From positions 1 to 64,000 of the forward strand of contig JAQFVV010013370.1 in the NCBI GenBank assembly GCA_028023455.1: a DNA stretch of 64,000 bases, written 5' to 3'. This DNA is from Epiperipatus broadwayi (Eukaryota > Onychophora > Udeonychophora > Euonychophora > Peripatidae). The notes below the pieces were generated by a model. That model was not told the DNA's origin. It saw nothing but the letters and a program-made list of their open reading frames with translations, and did not search any database. Shown here piece after piece: positions 23,781 through 35,570 of the stretch. Numbering within the stretch: position 1 is the first letter of the stretch; each line of letters begins with the position of its first letter. The position numbers and the translations under genes were made by a program.

Positions 23781-24004
23781 AATATTTAAGAAAAAAAGTT
23801 TGCTGTAGAAGTTAAAAGACAATATCACTGAAGGTTGAATAAACTGGGTGGATATGTTCTGTATATAATAATGTTCATATTAATGGATTAGTTTGTATAG
23901 TCAGTATATGGAAATATGGAGGTGTTTATTATTTCTATAAAGATATTACATACGGGACAGAGAAACGTGAATAACTCCATGTGTGTAAATTTTAAAAATC
24001 AGAT

Positions 24005-24290
24005 ATATTAATCTTTAACTGAGGCTTAAAGTTTATATCTGTGCTAGAGATAATCTCTAGTTTTGAAAATGATTAGTAATAATCATTAGTGTATTTATCA
24101 AAAATGGATGGCGTCAAAGTTGTAAGTGGAGGAAGTTTGACAATGGAAAATAAAAAGTAACAATTTACTCTAGATAAATACTTTGCATATAATAAAGATA
24201 TATATGAGAGATAGAGACCTGGGCCAACTGATGAGTGCTGGTTCAGCACGAAATGCATCTTGTGGGTCATTTGTCTTTTATTATATCTTT
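24005..24290 (+). repeat. Hammerhead repeat family C copy
   Basis: The body (GATAATCTCTAG, ...GGCGTCAAAGTTGTAAG) matches 51795-51880, and a hammerhead follows at 24214-24270. The segment after the ribozyme is short (TTTGTCTTTTATTATATC). Confidence 0.75.
24214..24270 (+). ncRNA. Hammerhead ribozyme, best-preserved core
   Basis: All core bases are present: CTGATGAG, a 5-bp stem II TGCTG/CAGCA closed by GTT, then CGAAA. Stem III is the palindrome ATGCAT, followed by C17, the preferred cleavage base. Stem I pairs CAA with TTG and, beyond an internal loop, GACC with GGTC. That outer helix differs from family A (TAATC/GATTA, TGATC/GATCA) by paired changes. This is the copy most likely to self-cleave. 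It is a type I hammerhead like those of schistosome Sm-alpha repeats and Penelope-like elements. Confidence 0.85.
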
Positions 24291-25088
24291 ATTTATATGA
24301 ATTTAAAAAGAATGGGGAAGTATGGAGGTGTTTATTATTTCTATTTGTATAGTCACCACAAAACTCTTCTCTAGTATTTTATTACCATTGTTCATCTCTT
24401 TTTTTTGGAATTGGAATACCCATTTTCATTTGTAAGTGGAGCACCCAATGACACCTTAACTTCAAACATTATTAACCATATGTTGGATAACTGAATAGGC
24501 ATCTAAATTTTCTTAAGTTTATTGATAAAATCATTGAGCAATCAATAAATGAAAGTTTATTTTACCATTATATATTATATACAAATAATAAATAATTCAG
24601 ATTATGTAATAACTGAAGAGAAAGTAATTGATTGAAGTTTCCAGTAAGTTATATAATATAAATAAACTTTAAAAAAACAGATAATACTAGTTGACCTTTA
24701 ACATTTGTTATTTATGGGTTCCATTACATAATTTTAAATGAGGGAATGGATTCGATCTATTGATTATACAGTATATTACGTAAATAAGCATAAATAAGAA
24801 CAAATGCTTTTAGAGCTTATTTACTGTATGTAACATTGGAAGTTTGTTACTTCCTGTTCGAATGCTAAATTACTATTTACTTTATAGTCTTGAATGTATA
24901 TAAAGATTAGCAAATTCAATAATGTTTTCAAACAAGTGTGAAACTTTGACATAATTCATACATTCATAGGAGAAATCATTATTTACTTATTTTAAAAATC
25001 AATGCATGTGAAGAGTTTTAAGTCAAATATTTGTAATATAATAAATACAGATTTATTTTCAACTTTATATGTAAACTCTAGTTTCCTG
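24291..25088. other. AT-rich DNA, nothing recognised
   Basis: No feature I can support. Confidence 0.5.
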
Positions 25089-25191
25089 TCAAGCGTTGGT
25101 GGTCGAGAGGTCACCACAGCCACCTTACAAATAGTTGTCCCGGATTAGCGGGTTCGCTTCTCGGCCGATGCTATGACATATAAGAAAAAAA
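25089..25191 (+). mobile_element. tRNA-derived SINE
   Basis: GCGTTGGTGGTCGAGAGGTC (acceptor/box A), then TTGTCCCGGATTAGC, box B GGGTTCGCTTCTCGG, CGATGCTATGACAT and poly(A). Imperfect flanking repeat CTCTAGTTTCC / CTTCTAGTTTCC. Among the plus-strand copies it is the closest to the family consensus. Confidence 0.9.
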
Positions 25192-25192
25192 A

Positions 25193-26442
25193 AACTTCTA
25201 GTTTCCGATGAATCAAATGACGTTGCTAAATAGTTCATCCTCCACTCTACTAGATTGTTGCCAATACAAAACGGCTATTTGCATTAACTGTCCTGGATAT
25301 ATATATATTAGCCTATCTAGTAACTTTTCGAACGAGAGTGAAATCATTATAATCCCGGTGTAAATAATGCATTATTTAAATTTTTACGGGAGAGTCCATT
25401 CCCTATTACTTACTCATTCTCAAACCTATGCAAGTGAGAAATATTTTCTATGACACTAAACTTAAGATATGAGAATCGTATTGCTTTGGTTTTATATATG
25501 TTCTTATAAGAAAGAGAAATGATGCTGTATGTATTGGGACAATCTCACCAGCACGTCATTAAAGTTTGAAGTACAGTATTTAGATTTAAGTCTTTTTCTA
25601 TATTAATTATTTATCCACACACGCACATATACAACTAGATAGATTTAATTCATAAACCTCATACCATGTAAAACTGGAAATTAAATACGGCACAGTAAAT
25701 AGTAAAAAAAAAAGACCCTGACTGCGCTACTCTTTAAATAAACCAGGAGAGGACTTAATGTATCTTTTCTAAAAAGACCGGAAATGAAGACATAGATAAA
25801 CAATTGAATTTATAATCAGTTTCTTAGCAAAAAACACTTGACATATTTAGTAAGAAAATGCCATCTGTTTTTACCAATACTTAACCGACAGATAAAAGTC
25901 TCGTGTTCCGATTGCGAGCACTTAATGCCCCATATTTTTCTTTAAAATATTTCCAACTGTTGTAGCATAAACGAAGTCATTGAAGATTAAACAAAGAATT
26001 AGTCCTGGCGTCTACAGATCTCTGAGCAAATTGTCTTTAAATTAAAGTTTAACGAAACGTGCTGCGAGCAAACAAAAAATAAAGAAAAACATATTGGAGG
26101 TTTAGTTAAACAAATCATTTGATAAATCAATACATATTTATAGGTAAGCTAATATTTACATATACTTCGCCAAACATTATATATGCTAAATATTAAGATA
26201 GTAAACATTTGTTATTTATGTTAGTGTTTCATTGATTTACGATTTACTTTTAAATTAGAAATGTTGGAATAAATACAGTGACAACTCGCAAGCAAAGGCA
26301 AATTAATAACGATGATGATTATGATACCATACTGCCTAGTTATCCCAACTTGTTTACGGATAAAGAATTTGACAAGTATTTTAGCTGTAAGTAGTGATAA
26401 AAAGTCATCGTCATCATTATTGATTATTATCACTATTCTTTC
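25193..26442. other. AT-rich DNA, nothing recognised
   Basis: No gene visible. Slightly less AT-rich in places (25880-26060), without a coding frame. Confidence 0.45.
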
Positions 26443-26625
26443 CATTGAGATTTGGCGCAGTAGAGCGTCCGGCTTTGGATTGGGAGATTTGGCGCTCTAA
26501 CCTTTGTGAACACCAGAGCCACTTTTTTTTATCCAATATTCTAGAGCAGTTGATCCCAATCTGGATTATGGATGCTTCCCGGTATGTAAATCGGAGCATT
26601 TAGGGATTTAAAAAAAAGAAAAAGA
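26443..26625 (+). repeat. tRNA-like SINE candidate
   Basis: GATTTGGCGCAGTAGAGCG matches a D-arm/box A and GTCCGGCTTTGGATTGGGAG an anticodon arm. A further block (GCAGTTGATCCCAATCTGG) and an A-rich tail (26608-26625) follow. Box B is weak. This family differs from the copies at 20298 and 25089. Confidence 0.4.
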
Positions 26626-26756
26626 ATAATAGTGAGAAAAAACACGCATGTCATTTTTAAGGTTACTGTAGCTTTAATAAGTCCCGTATTTCAATACTTA
26701 ACATCATTGCAGTTTGAACTGGCTACTTGAGAGTTGGACTTTTTATATATTTATTA

Positions 26757-26901
26757 ACAGAGGGCGTAGATGAAATTTCTTAACGCTTGAGAGAATGATT
26801 TGATATTCAATTTCAGCTAGCGGTATGCACTGGGATTATTCAATATAAATGTATATTGTTCTGTCTATTCCATTTTGTCTAATGCTTTTAACGCCCTCTG
26901 T
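26757..26901. mobile_element. MITE, 145 bp
   Basis: Terminal inverted repeats ACAGAGGGCGT and ACGCCCTCTGT are perfect over 11 bp and GC-rich against the background. No clear target duplication and no internal frame. Confidence 0.65.
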
Positions 26902-27484
26902 CGAGTTATTTATTCGCAGTTAGAACATTTAAATATAAACATATATGCTCTACCTGTGTCTTTACTATCCCATTGCCTTTTAATTCATTATTGGATTATT
27001 ACAACACATATGAAGCAAAAGTAAACATCAATTACAAACATTTTGCTAATATGAAGGTAGAATTTATAAAAATGGGGGATTAAACATGTACAGGTGAAAA
27101 GGGTCAGGCAGCATTGCTGCATATATAAAGGTCTCTGAATTATTACAATTTTTGTTCCATATCACTATGGTAAAATATTTTTTCTTAATCCATTACCTTA
27201 TATTTTGGTCATTCATAGGTTCATTCACAATCTCATGGGAGCAAGTTTAGGTATTTATTTGTCTGTTTCAGCAATATGTTTTTAAAAATTTTTTTTTTAA
27301 TGATATCAATGTGCCACATTGAAAAAATGTCTGCAGCATCACTTCTAACCAATACATGTGTTTCGCAGGGAAATAGTTTAGCTAATCAACAAAAAAAATT
27401 TAAAGCACTACACCTTAACCCATAATGGAACAATGAATTAACAATACATTTGTTTTAAATTAAAAATAATTTACACTGTCACAG
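26902..27484. other. AT-rich DNA, nothing recognised
   Basis: No feature I can support. Confidence 0.5.
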
Positions 27485-28205
27485 AGGCTAAACTCTCCAT
27501 TCAGTAGAACCATTCACTGCAAGAGTAATTAATGGATGCAGAAAGGTTTGTGCATAAAATTTCTATCTATGCCTACTCAATCAATATCTAGAAACTAATT
27601 TCTAGTTTGTGGCTTTCATCAGTAAGGAGCCTTGGATATGAGACTAGTTACTAACATTGGATCTGAGAGCATCACATCTAGATCTTAGGTTCTAGTGTGA
27701 CCCTCCAGCAGCGACCTTTTATCTTATTAGCTGACAATAAAGCTTCGAGTCCAAAATGAAACACAATAATGTTTTAAATTCAAGTTCATTAGCTTGTATA
27801 GTCATAGATCTGAACTCAGTTCAGCATCCATACTCTTTGGTGTATTTGTTTCTTTAATAATCGTAGTCACCATAATCCTATTGGGCAGGATTGGTATTAA
27901 ACCACTAAACATCACATGAACACCAGTTTTTATGCTTACATAAGCTTTGCAGAGATTATACTCTTCATATAGTAGCACTACTCAGTGCAAGCCAGAGTAA
28001 TCAATGGATGCATGAAGATGTGTGCATAAAATCTCTATCTAGTGCCTACTCATCCAATATCCCCAGACTAGTTTTAATTACTGGCTTACACTGAGTGGCA
28101 GTATTGTATGAAGAGTTTAGTCTCTGTGTAAAAAATTTATGTAAGCATAAATAATGGTGATCATATGATGTTTAGTGGTTTAATACCCTGTGTATGCCAT
28201 TAAAA
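27485..28205. repeat. Hammerhead repeat family B: minus 1.25 units, then plus fragment
   Basis: Minus orientation from 27485: the start of the unit (AACTCTCCATTCAGTAG) recurs at 27959 (ACTCTTCATATAGTAG), a period of about 467 bp. The minus copy stops at 28068 in the middle of the hammerhead's stem III (AGACTAG), next to the predicted cleavage site. A plus fragment follows (CTTACACTGAGTGGCAG... to TTTAGTGGTTTAATACC). The complete hammerhead on the minus strand at 27572-27630 keeps CTGATGA and GAAA, with a changed stem III (ATTAGT). Confidence 0.85.
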
Positions 28206-29023
28206 CCATGAATTACAACAATGTTTTCAAGTGGTTTGATTGAGAAAGAACATTGATGATGATTTTTAAAGGTACAAAACACACATTTCATGTTATAAAC
28301 TCAGGATCATTATTTTTGCAGAGCCAATGAACATTACTTAATCTTTTTAGTAAATATTTATCTGTAGTATTACTTTTTCTAAAGTTATAAAATATTACAA
28401 AAAGCAATTATATCTCATAAAAATTAGATAATTTAAACAATATTCATTTAGTGAATGTATTTACATCCATGTGAAATACTCAAAATGATATTAATAGAGA
28501 GAATTAAGAAAGTAATGAGTTATACCCTCATAATATATTCATCCTTGATGATGAAGTGCATCTAAATGTTAATATGTTATAGCAAGATAGCTGAAGATAA
28601 TTTATTATAATATAACTTTTTTATACTCAAATAGGAAATTTGAAATCATATATTTTGTTTTTATAATTTGTGAGAGTGTTTAATAAAGTGCTTATTATAT
28701 GCATTAATTTATTTTACATAGGAAATAATTAAACTGCCTCTTGAATTTTGGGGTTATGGAAATATAGTCATTTGATATACCTGTTAATAAATCTTAATTT
28801 GGTTATTAGTACCATTTGAAGTACTTTTTATGTATTGGAGTATTTAAGAAGAGATTTGATATAATTAGATATGAAACAAACTTTAGATTTTCCCCTGATC
28901 TAAATGGCATTTATACTCATAATGATGGAAGGTACTGTGAGTACTAGGACTAGAATATCTCCCATGTCAATTTTATAATATTGTATAGGTAGAATATATA
29001 AATAACCTTGAGTCCAATACGTA
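28206..29023. other. AT-rich DNA, nothing recognised
   Basis: No feature I can support. Confidence 0.5.
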
Positions 29024-29227
29024 ATGAGATCACATGAGTTTGAAGAAATTATTCTAGATACATATCCTAGTGGAAGTTTATGTACCAACAGTCATACATA
29101 CATTGAACTGGTACCAGACATGCATAATTATGGCTTAACATCAATTGAAAACATTAAAATATTTTGTGCTGGTAGCATCGTAGTAATAAATGCACTGCTG
29201 GATGAAAAGTGCTCTCGATTTAAATAA
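29024..29227 (+). CDS. Unrecognised frame, 67 codons
   Basis: The peptide (MRSHEFEEIILDTYPSGSLC... ending DEKCSRFK) has a mixed, protein-like composition rather than the Ile/Asn/Lys bias of chance frames here. No domain recognised, no splice signals I trust, and no neighbouring exon. Probably chance or a decayed transposon piece. Confidence 0.15.
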   Translation: MRSHEFEEIILDTYPSGSLCTNSHTYIELVPDMHNYGLTSIENIKIFCAGSIVVINALLDEKCSRFK

Positions 29228-29844
29228 TTCAGGAACTTAGATTCAGCTTCAAACTCCTTTATGATGAAGTCCATAATCCTAAAACTAATGTAAAGATATG
29301 AATAAGATAAGAGTGGATAGAGTTTAATAAATTCAATATCTAGCATCTATTTATTATTTAATTTATAATAGGCAGCAGAGGTTAAACAGAAACAGTTAGC
29401 TTTTGATCTTAAATAGGTAAAAGTAAATAAACGAACACACTGATTTATGGATGTTTTGATAAGCATGTTCATTTAGTATGTGCATAATCACATGGTTATA
29501 ACAACTGTTATGTCTAGAATTTGTGGACATCAATTTTCTTCCTACCTGGTGATTTCATTCTCTCAAAAAGAAATTAAAAAATCGGCTTTCATGTTTAAAA
29601 TGTTGTTATAAAAGATGATATTAAGATTGGAAAATATATACCACAGTTCCAAACTTGGGTTTGTAAAAGTACATCAAAATAAGAAAATTAATACTTTATT
29701 TGGCTTGAATTTTAAAAAATGTGATGAAACAAATAAATCGAGAAGTGTAGCAGATTAAACTTGTTCAGGAAGCTGATCAATTGGTATATAGAAATTAAAA
29801 AATAGCTATAATCAGAAATTTTTAACCAAAAATATTAGATTTAA
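29228..29844. other. AT-rich DNA, nothing recognised
   Basis: No feature I can support. Confidence 0.5.
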
Positions 29845-29944
29845 AACAGGCAAAACTCTATACGTATTTCCACTCAGTGCAAGCCAGAGTAATCAATGGA
29901 TGCCAGAAGTCTTGTGCAGAAAATCCCCATCTAGTGGCTACTAA

Positions 29945-30000
29945 TCCAAATTCCTCAGACTAGTTTCTGGCTTGTGGCCTTCCTCAGTGAGGAGTCTTGG
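29945..30000 (-). ncRNA. Hammerhead-like ribozyme, family B
   Basis: Minus strand: CTGAGGA (position 7 is free in the consensus CUGANGA), then GGC/GCC stem II around CACAA with flanking A's, GAA, palindromic stem III ACTAGT and C17. Stem I is fully Watson-Crick: TCCTCA with TGAGGA, then CCAA with TTGG around an internal loop. Stem II is short, and its closing position is A/A instead of G-C. Confidence 0.65.
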
Positions 30001-30462
30001 ATCTGAGAGCACTGCACCTAGATCTTAGGATCTAATGCGACTCTCCAGCACACATCTTTTATCTGTACTTAACTACAACACTATGAGTCTTAAATTGAAA
30101 TCACTATAATATTTTCAATCCAAACTCAGTAGCTTATATAGTCATATAGGTCTGAACTCAGTTCAGTACCTATACTTTTTGTTGTCTTCCATAAGAAATG
30201 GTGATCATGTGATGTTTATTGGCTTAAAAGCAATCCTGCCTAATAGGATAGTGGGGCTATGATTATTAAAAAACCAAAGACACCAAAATGTATATACTAA
30301 ACTGAGTTCAGACCTATGTGACTATATAAGCTACTGAGCTTGGATTGAAAATATTATAGTGTTTTCAATTTAAGACTCATAGTTTTGTAGTTAAGTAAAG
30401 ATAAAAGGTGGCTGCTGGAGGGTTGCATTAGATCCTAAGATATAGGTGCAGTGCTCTCAGAT

Positions 30463-30517
30463 CCAAGGCTTCTCACTGATGAAGGCCACAAGCCAGAAAC
30501 TAGTCTGGGGATATTGG
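30463..30517 (+). ncRNA. Hammerhead-like ribozyme, family B
   Basis: CCAAGGCTTCTCA, CTGATGA, stem II GGC/GCC, GAA, ACTAGT, C17, then TGGGGATATTGG. Stem I pairs TTCTCA with TGGGGA using two G-U pairs; the outer CCAA/TTGG is kept. It is the mate, in opposite orientation, of the copy at 29945. Confidence 0.65.
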
Positions 30518-30665
30518 ATGAGTAGACATTGGATAGGGATTTTCTGCACAAGCCTTCTGGCATCCGTTGATTACTCTGGCTTGCACTGAGTGGTAATACA
30601 TATAGAGAGTTTTGCCTGTTTTAATAACAGTTAAGAGCAAGCATAAGAAATGGTGATCATGTGAA

Positions 30666-31939
30666 GTATTAGATTTCTGTGAGAGATGTTGATTTTATGT
30701 TAAGACAGAAAGTCTGAACAAATCGATTATCAGCTATGACTAAAATTCCTTTCATTTAGACATAGTAAATAAAAAACAATGACACAGATAAAATTGAATA
30801 CACTAATTTAATAATCGCACTATAAATTATAAATATGATTCTACACAAATAATATATAACACAGTAATTCATCTATGTAAATATGAGGTTGACAATTTCC
30901 CAAACATCTTAAAAAGTTCTATACTTCATTGCTAAATATCATTACACTCACCTTGAAAGGAAGTTATGCACTGATGACAGAACCTAATCCATCTTTCAAA
31001 GTAATTTTGTCCCTTTTTTGGAACAGCCATTAGTGTTGTTGTTATATACTTGAGTAAAGTGAAGAAAAAATCATTATATTGGGGGGAAGATTAGGGGAAC
31101 ACTCCCATTACTTGAATTCAAGTTTTGACATATTCATGAACAAATAAAAACACAACAGCAGTAATGAATGACACTACCACATATCAGTGCAAATACAATG
31201 CAAGACACTGCAATACCAAGATTACAAAATTATCCGGAGTTATTGTATAGTACTGTGAACATAAATTTACTAATTTAATTGTTAGACTTCATATATACTC
31301 AAGAGGCTTTTTAAACAGTAATAAGAGCTGTGATGGCTCCTTATAGTCTATGATTTTTTCATTTCATGGCACTCAGCATTTCATGAATAATTAAATCTGC
31401 AACAATTACATCACACAATTGTAGTCCATTCTTTGTATCTATTTTTAAAACATCTTAAGTTATGTAATAATGATAGGATGATGTTTCCAACTATTTTTGC
31501 CTATGCCTAAATATATATGTGTATGTGTAATGATATTTTATTTGGTATCTGTATTTCTTCAAAGTTATATACGTAATCTTGTACTTAAATATTAATAAAT
31601 ACAGTAACATAAATATATATAAAGTACAACTTTTAAAACTTTTATTCACCTAGGAGCACTTTTGACTCACTTCATAGTCATTGTCAACTAACACTAATTT
31701 TTTTAAAGATATCTTCAAACATGCTTGCAAAGTCTAGTCTTCTCACAATTCATTAATTTTAATGTTTGCCACTTGTCTACTTATTAAGTCAGGCTTACAT
31801 TTATATATTAACATAGCTTCCTTTATTTTCTTTTTATTATTGTTTTTTTTTTAAATTTGTAATATTTTCATATTATTATAGTCAAAATTAAAAACATATT
31901 TACATAATCTATTATGATCATAAGAAACTGATATTGAAA
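30666..31939. other. AT-rich DNA, nothing recognised
   Basis: No feature I can support. Confidence 0.5.
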
Positions 31940-31944
31940 CATAT

Positions 31945-32195
31945 ATATATTACAAGGGACTTGACTTTCAAGCTTCATACAGCTATGCACTCCAACTTAT
32001 ACAACTGATACACATGACCACATACATGTGAAAAAGATAAACAATCTCCAATATATGTATTTCATGCTGAACCAGAACTCATCAGTTGGTCCAGATCAAT
32101 ATCTTGCACACATATATACAATCAGTGATCAGTTCTAGTCTTTTATAATTATGTAAAATTTAGTATAGACAATATACTTATATTTGAATATTATA
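31945..32195 (-). repeat. Hammerhead repeat family A, minus partial copy
   Basis: Holds the box-B-side flank (ACTTGACTTTCAAGC), the hammerhead, and the upstream body to about 32150. After that, a tail in plus orientation (TTATGTAAAATTTAGTATAG) resembles 19650-19680. Confidence 0.75.
32036..32105 (-). ncRNA. Hammerhead ribozyme, family A
   Basis: Minus strand: CTGATGAG, stem II TTCTG/CAGCA with one mismatch, GAAA, stem III ATACATAT, A17. Stem I pairs CCAA/TTGG and, beyond the internal loop, GATC with GATT (one G-T pair). The core is complete, so weak activity is possible. Confidence 0.7.
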
Positions 32196-32331
32196 TATAT
32201 ATTAATCGTTTTCTCAGCATTTGTTACTATCAGTTCTCATCTGATGCTAAATAATTCATGGTTGTTTTTTTTTTAAATCATTTGAATTTGTTTAACTTTT
32301 ATTTTTTTTGTTTTTATATATATATATATAT

Positions 32332-33860
32332 TGTAACCAGTTGGCTTACATAACACACAATAATATAGTGCGCTTGCACATATATATATATATATAAAAT
32401 AAAGAAAAAGTAGAAATAAACACAGACATAAATTTTTGTAGATATTTTTCTACATTTCACTGAAATAAAAATAATAAATAAAGGGTTAAATAACTCTGGA
32501 TTTAAAATAATATTTCATTATGAGATAAATATTTTAAAGAGATGTAATAAATATTATTATTTATAACTCTGATTTTGAAATTTAAAAGTAAGCATGTTTT
32601 CTGATAATTGTAAAAATGTCTATTAACTATTTTGAAATCTTTTTAATTAATTGGTAAATTTCTATTATCAAAGTAAAAACATGTATATAGATCACACCTT
32701 TGGTCAAATTCTAAAGAATTAAAGTTAATTGAAAACAGTCACTATGTTTTTATCACGTGACCCAACCAAGATTATAAAAAAACTGATAAAAATATCAGTT
32801 AGTTTTTGCTTGCAGTTTTGTAAGAGTTGGCTAGAAGAGTCTGGTTGTAATATTTTAAGCAGTGGCCAACTAGGCCAACTGCAAAGTTTGGCTTTAATTT
32901 TCTGAGAAGTGGTTAACAGAAGAGCTAACGACAGAGCTAACTGTAAAGTTGGCCAAAATATTTTGTGAAGATTTGGTAACTGTAGCAGAGAATGGCAACA
33001 GTAAAGCTAGTTCCAGAAATGTCTAATAGAATTATACAGCGAACTGCCACGAGGATGTAAGAATGCAAGGAAGTAGCTGCTCTACAGTTTACTGATGGAG
33101 TTTGAATTTACATAGAGAAAAGGGTCAAGGTTCTTTATAATTTATAGCCTTAAAAGTGTTCTGGAAAACAGCATGCTGACCTCAAGCTTACCAAATCCAA
33201 GTCTAAGTATAACCGACTGCAGAAAGGAGATAGTCAACCATGCCTAAATTATATACTTTTACCTGATGATGACAATTGCCTGGATTGACCAAAAAACCAG
33301 CTTTTCCAAGAGAAACACCAGCTCAATAAAGAAGTTGTTATATGTATGCTGATGTGTCTATATGCAAAGAGAAGCACATATAAAGATGTATACAAAAGTG
33401 AGTTGTTTTTAAATAATTCATTTGGGAAGACATTGTAAATCCATATTTTTAAATTTAAAGACATTTATAATTAGTTAAGAGGTAACCTGATAAAAGATTT
33501 TCTAACCTCTCAAAAATTGACTATATATATATTTAAAAGAATACAAAAAAGTTGTAATAGAATTTGATAAAAATTGACTATATATATATTTAAAAGAATA
33601 CAAGAAAGTTGAAATAGAATTTGATAACTGATTTAAAATTATATCTACATTTTGTTTATACCCACACATATATATGAAATTGTGCTTATTTTCCAAAGAA
33701 ATTAATTATGAAAATATAATATTATTGCTGTTAAATTAAAATATGATGTACATTTATAGTATTTTTTTTTAAAACCCAATAGAAAAGTTTAATCATGTAT
33801 TTATTATTTTATATGATGATTGTAATTTAAGTCAATTGTAAAATGTGCAGCTGTGCTTAT
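32332..33860 (+). other. Possible second LTR-like segment between (TA)n runs
   Basis: Starts TGTAACCAG directly after a (TA)n run, as the better candidate at 40317 does (TGTAACGAT). A TATA-like ATTATAAAAAAACTG lies near 32773, followed by a less AT-rich region. It stops near another TA run (33858-33872). A 57-bp tandem duplication lies at 33513-33626. The right end is not defined, so this is weak. Confidence 0.25.
33513..33626. repeat. Tandem duplication, ~57-bp period
   Basis: AAAATTGACTATATATATAT begins at about 33513 and again at about 33570, and both units continue with TTTAAAAGAATACAA. Confidence 0.85.
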
Positions 33861-34079
33861 ATATATATATATGTGTGTCTGTAATATATGTAAACCACCG
33901 TATAGTAATTTAAATTTTGTATATTAATTACATAAATCAATGTAATAATTTGAATTTTGTATAGTAATTTTGTAGATCACAAATATGATAATTTTTTTTT
34001 ATTGCATATTATTCAAAATCAGAAGCCTTATCCTATATCCTTAAATATCATTTATTTTTTTGTTAATAATAAACTTGTA

Positions 34080-35115
34080 TTTAAAATAGGCAAAACTCCC
34101 TCCATACAGTAGTGCCACTCAAAGCAAGACAGAGTAATCAATGGATTCCAGAAGGCTTGTGCATAAAATCCCTATGTAGTGCCTACTCATCCAATATCCC
34201 CAAACTAGTTTCTGGCTTATGACCTTCATCACTGAGAAGCCTTGGATCTGAAAGCACTGCACCTAGATCTTAGGATCTAATGCAACCCTCCAGCAGCCAC
34301 CTTTTATCTCTACATAACTACAAATCTATGAGAATAAAATTTAAAAACACACAAATATTTTCAATCTAAGCTCAGTAGCTTATATAGTCATATGGGTCAG
34401 AACTCAGTTCAGTGTCCATACATTTTGATGCTTTTGGTTCTTTTATAACCACAGCCACCACCTTCCTATTAGGCAGAATTGATATTAAACCTTTAAACAT
34501 CACATGATCACTATCTCCTATGTTTTCTCATAACTTGTTAAAATAGGCAAAACTCTCTCCTTGCAGTAGTGCCACTCAAAGCAAGGCAGAGCAATGAATG
34601 GATTAACAAGTTATGATCAAGCATGAGAGATAGTGATCATGTGATGTTTAAAGGTTTAATACCAATCCTGCTTAATAGAAAGGTGGTGGCTATGCTTATA
34701 AAAGAACCAAAAACACCAAAATGTATGGGCACTGAACTGAGTTCTGACCCATATGACTATATAAGCTACTGAGCTTAGATTGAAAATATTTGTGTGTTTT
34801 AAATTTTATTCTCATAGATTTGTAGTTATGTAGAGATAAAAGGTGGCTGCTGGAGGGTTGCATTAGATCTCAAGATCTAGGTGCAGTGCTCTCAGATCCA
34901 AGGCTCCTCACTGATGAAGGCCATAAGCCAGAAACTAGTTTCAGGATGTTGAATGAGTAGGCACTAAATAGGAATTTTATGCACAAGCCTTCTGGCATCC
35001 ACTGTTTACTCTGTCTTGCTTTGAGTGGCACTACTGTATGGAGAGAGTTTTGCCTATTTTAACAACAGTTATGAGCAAGCATGGGAGATAGTGATTATGT
35101 GATGTTTAAAAGTTT
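34080..35115. repeat. Hammerhead repeat family B, ~1-kb inverted array
   Basis: Left arm 34092-34545 (minus) and right arm 34605-35062 (plus) are near-identical reverse complements about 450 bp long, with a centre of about 60 bp that itself contains a small inverted piece (AACTTGTTAA..TTAACAAGTT). The plus half is a little over one unit: AGTTATGATCAAGCATG at 34612 recurs at 35068 (period 456 bp). Hammerhead cores: minus 34193-34247 (GTGATGA, C3 changed) and plus 34899-34950 (T at position 17, stem I decayed). Confidence 0.92.
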
Positions 35116-35479
35116 AAACTTGTATTTAATCATTAAAATTATATTGCATTATCTCTTAAGTCACATACAGTAATACAACTTGTGTTCTCTGAGCTATATT
35201 CATGCATAGAATGTATATATAAATGGGGATGTGTATTTAATGCTTTTTGGCATCCAGAGATGATTAACCATCATGCTGGTTGGTGCAAAAGGGAATACTC
35301 TTTAAAGCCCACACACTTCATTTTATTTGTCTTATTTAAAAGTTAAGTTTATAGTTGGCCAATACAAGCAGTCTGAGAATTGATGATCAGCATGTTTTAA
35401 TGTCCCATGTTATTGTTTAGATTTTTTGGTTATGTATTCTGATGGATTCACACTTAATTTATGCCTCCAAATTAATAGT
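35116..35479. other. AT-rich DNA, nothing recognised
   Basis: No feature I can support. Confidence 0.5.
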
Positions 35480-35489
35480 TAAATAATTG

Positions 35490-35570
35490 TCCCAAGCTGG
35501 CAAAGGCTCAATAGTTAGCCTGGTCTACAAAAGACCCATTTCAAATCCAGCCACAGGATGGATTGTTTGA
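35490..35570 (+). repeat. tRNA-like SINE fragment
   Basis: GGCTCAATAGTTAGCC (D-arm/box A), CTGGTCTACAAAAGACC (anticodon arm) and ATTTCAAATCCAG (box B) are in correct order and spacing. Confidence 0.55.

Larger units (their letters stand above)
29845..30665. repeat. Hammerhead repeat family B, large inverted array
   Basis: Left arm 29850-30190 (minus) and right arm 30285-30628 (plus) are imperfect reverse complements around a centre of about 95 bp, so a transcript would form a long hairpin. The family's boundary motif (AAGAAATGGTGATCATGTGA) occurs at 30193 and 30639, a period of about 446 bp. Each arm holds one hammerhead, at 29945 (minus) and 30463 (plus). Confidence 0.9.
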
